Assembly: GCA_937906915.1 (NCBI GenBank)
Contig: CALCUU010000110.1
Coordinates: forward strand, 1-13,088
DNA length: 13,088 bases
DNA from: an uncultured Phascolarctobacterium sp.
GTDB lineage: Bacteria; Bacillota; Negativicutes; Acidaminococcales; Acidaminococcaceae
Reading direction: 5' to 3'
Of the stretch, positions 13,061-13,088 are shown piece after piece. How positions within the stretch are numbered: position 1 is the first letter of the stretch; each line of letters opens with the position of its first letter. The position numbers were made by a program, and so were the translations under genes. Below the pieces are notes generated by a model that was not told the origin of the DNA, made no database searches, and saw only the letters and a list, made by a program, of their open reading frames with translations.

Positions 13061-13088
13061 ACGCCCAGACTTAGGTTTGGGCGTTTTT
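13061..13088 (+). terminator. Intrinsic terminator after tRNA-Thr (at window edge)
   Basis: ACGCCCAGAC (13061-13070) pairs with 13075-13084 (one G-U) around a TTAG loop, followed by T to the end of the window. An A-run (13053-13059) precedes it, so it may also work on the other strand. Confidence 0.9.

Overview
The window reads as a Bacillota (Firmicutes) chromosome segment. All genes lie on the + strand, Shine-Dalgarno sites are strong (AGGAGG type), promoters fit the sigma-A consensus, and the core order matches the B. subtilis yacL-ispD-ispF-gltX-cysS-mrnC-rlmB-yacP-sigH locus. The moderate GC content, ThyX, CarD and a 'mixed' type PfkA would fit a Negativicutes-like or clostridial genome, but that placement is inference. 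No organism name can be read from the sequence.

Region 1 (1-770) is AT-rich and accessory-looking. Two small genes overlap by one base, and the second encodes a VapD-family (Cas2-fold) protein, so the pair resembles a toxin-antitoxin module. A perfect 12-bp hairpin ends it. Region 2 (771-3925) holds a tandem-promoter carD gene, then a promoter and leader for a membrane-anchored PIN-TRAM protein, followed by ispD and ispF (MEP isoprenoid pathway), which overlap by 8 bp.

Region 3 (3926-9402) starts at a sigma-A promoter and runs gltX-cysS-mrnC-thyX-rlmB-yacP with gaps of at most 24 bp. It joins tRNA charging, 23S rRNA maturation and methylation, ribosome-associated mRNA decay and dTMP synthesis in one apparent operon. 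Region 4 (9403-10302) is sigH with its own sigma-A promoter and a terminator.

Region 5 (10303-12013) is the most unusual part. A sequence matching the sigma-H promoter consensus at every defined position sits directly after the sigH terminator. It faces a small P-loop protein that resembles BrxF of type 3 BREX phage-defence systems, with no other BREX gene in view. pfkA follows 12 bp later. Region 6 (12014-13088) carries uppP (undecaprenyl-PP phosphatase) and a tRNA-Thr(UGU) gene with a full-consensus promoter and a terminator at the window edge.

The strongest leads are the sigma-H-linked BrxF-like/pfkA unit and the VapD-type gene pair. A perfect 13-bp inverted repeat inside ispD is also worth checking.
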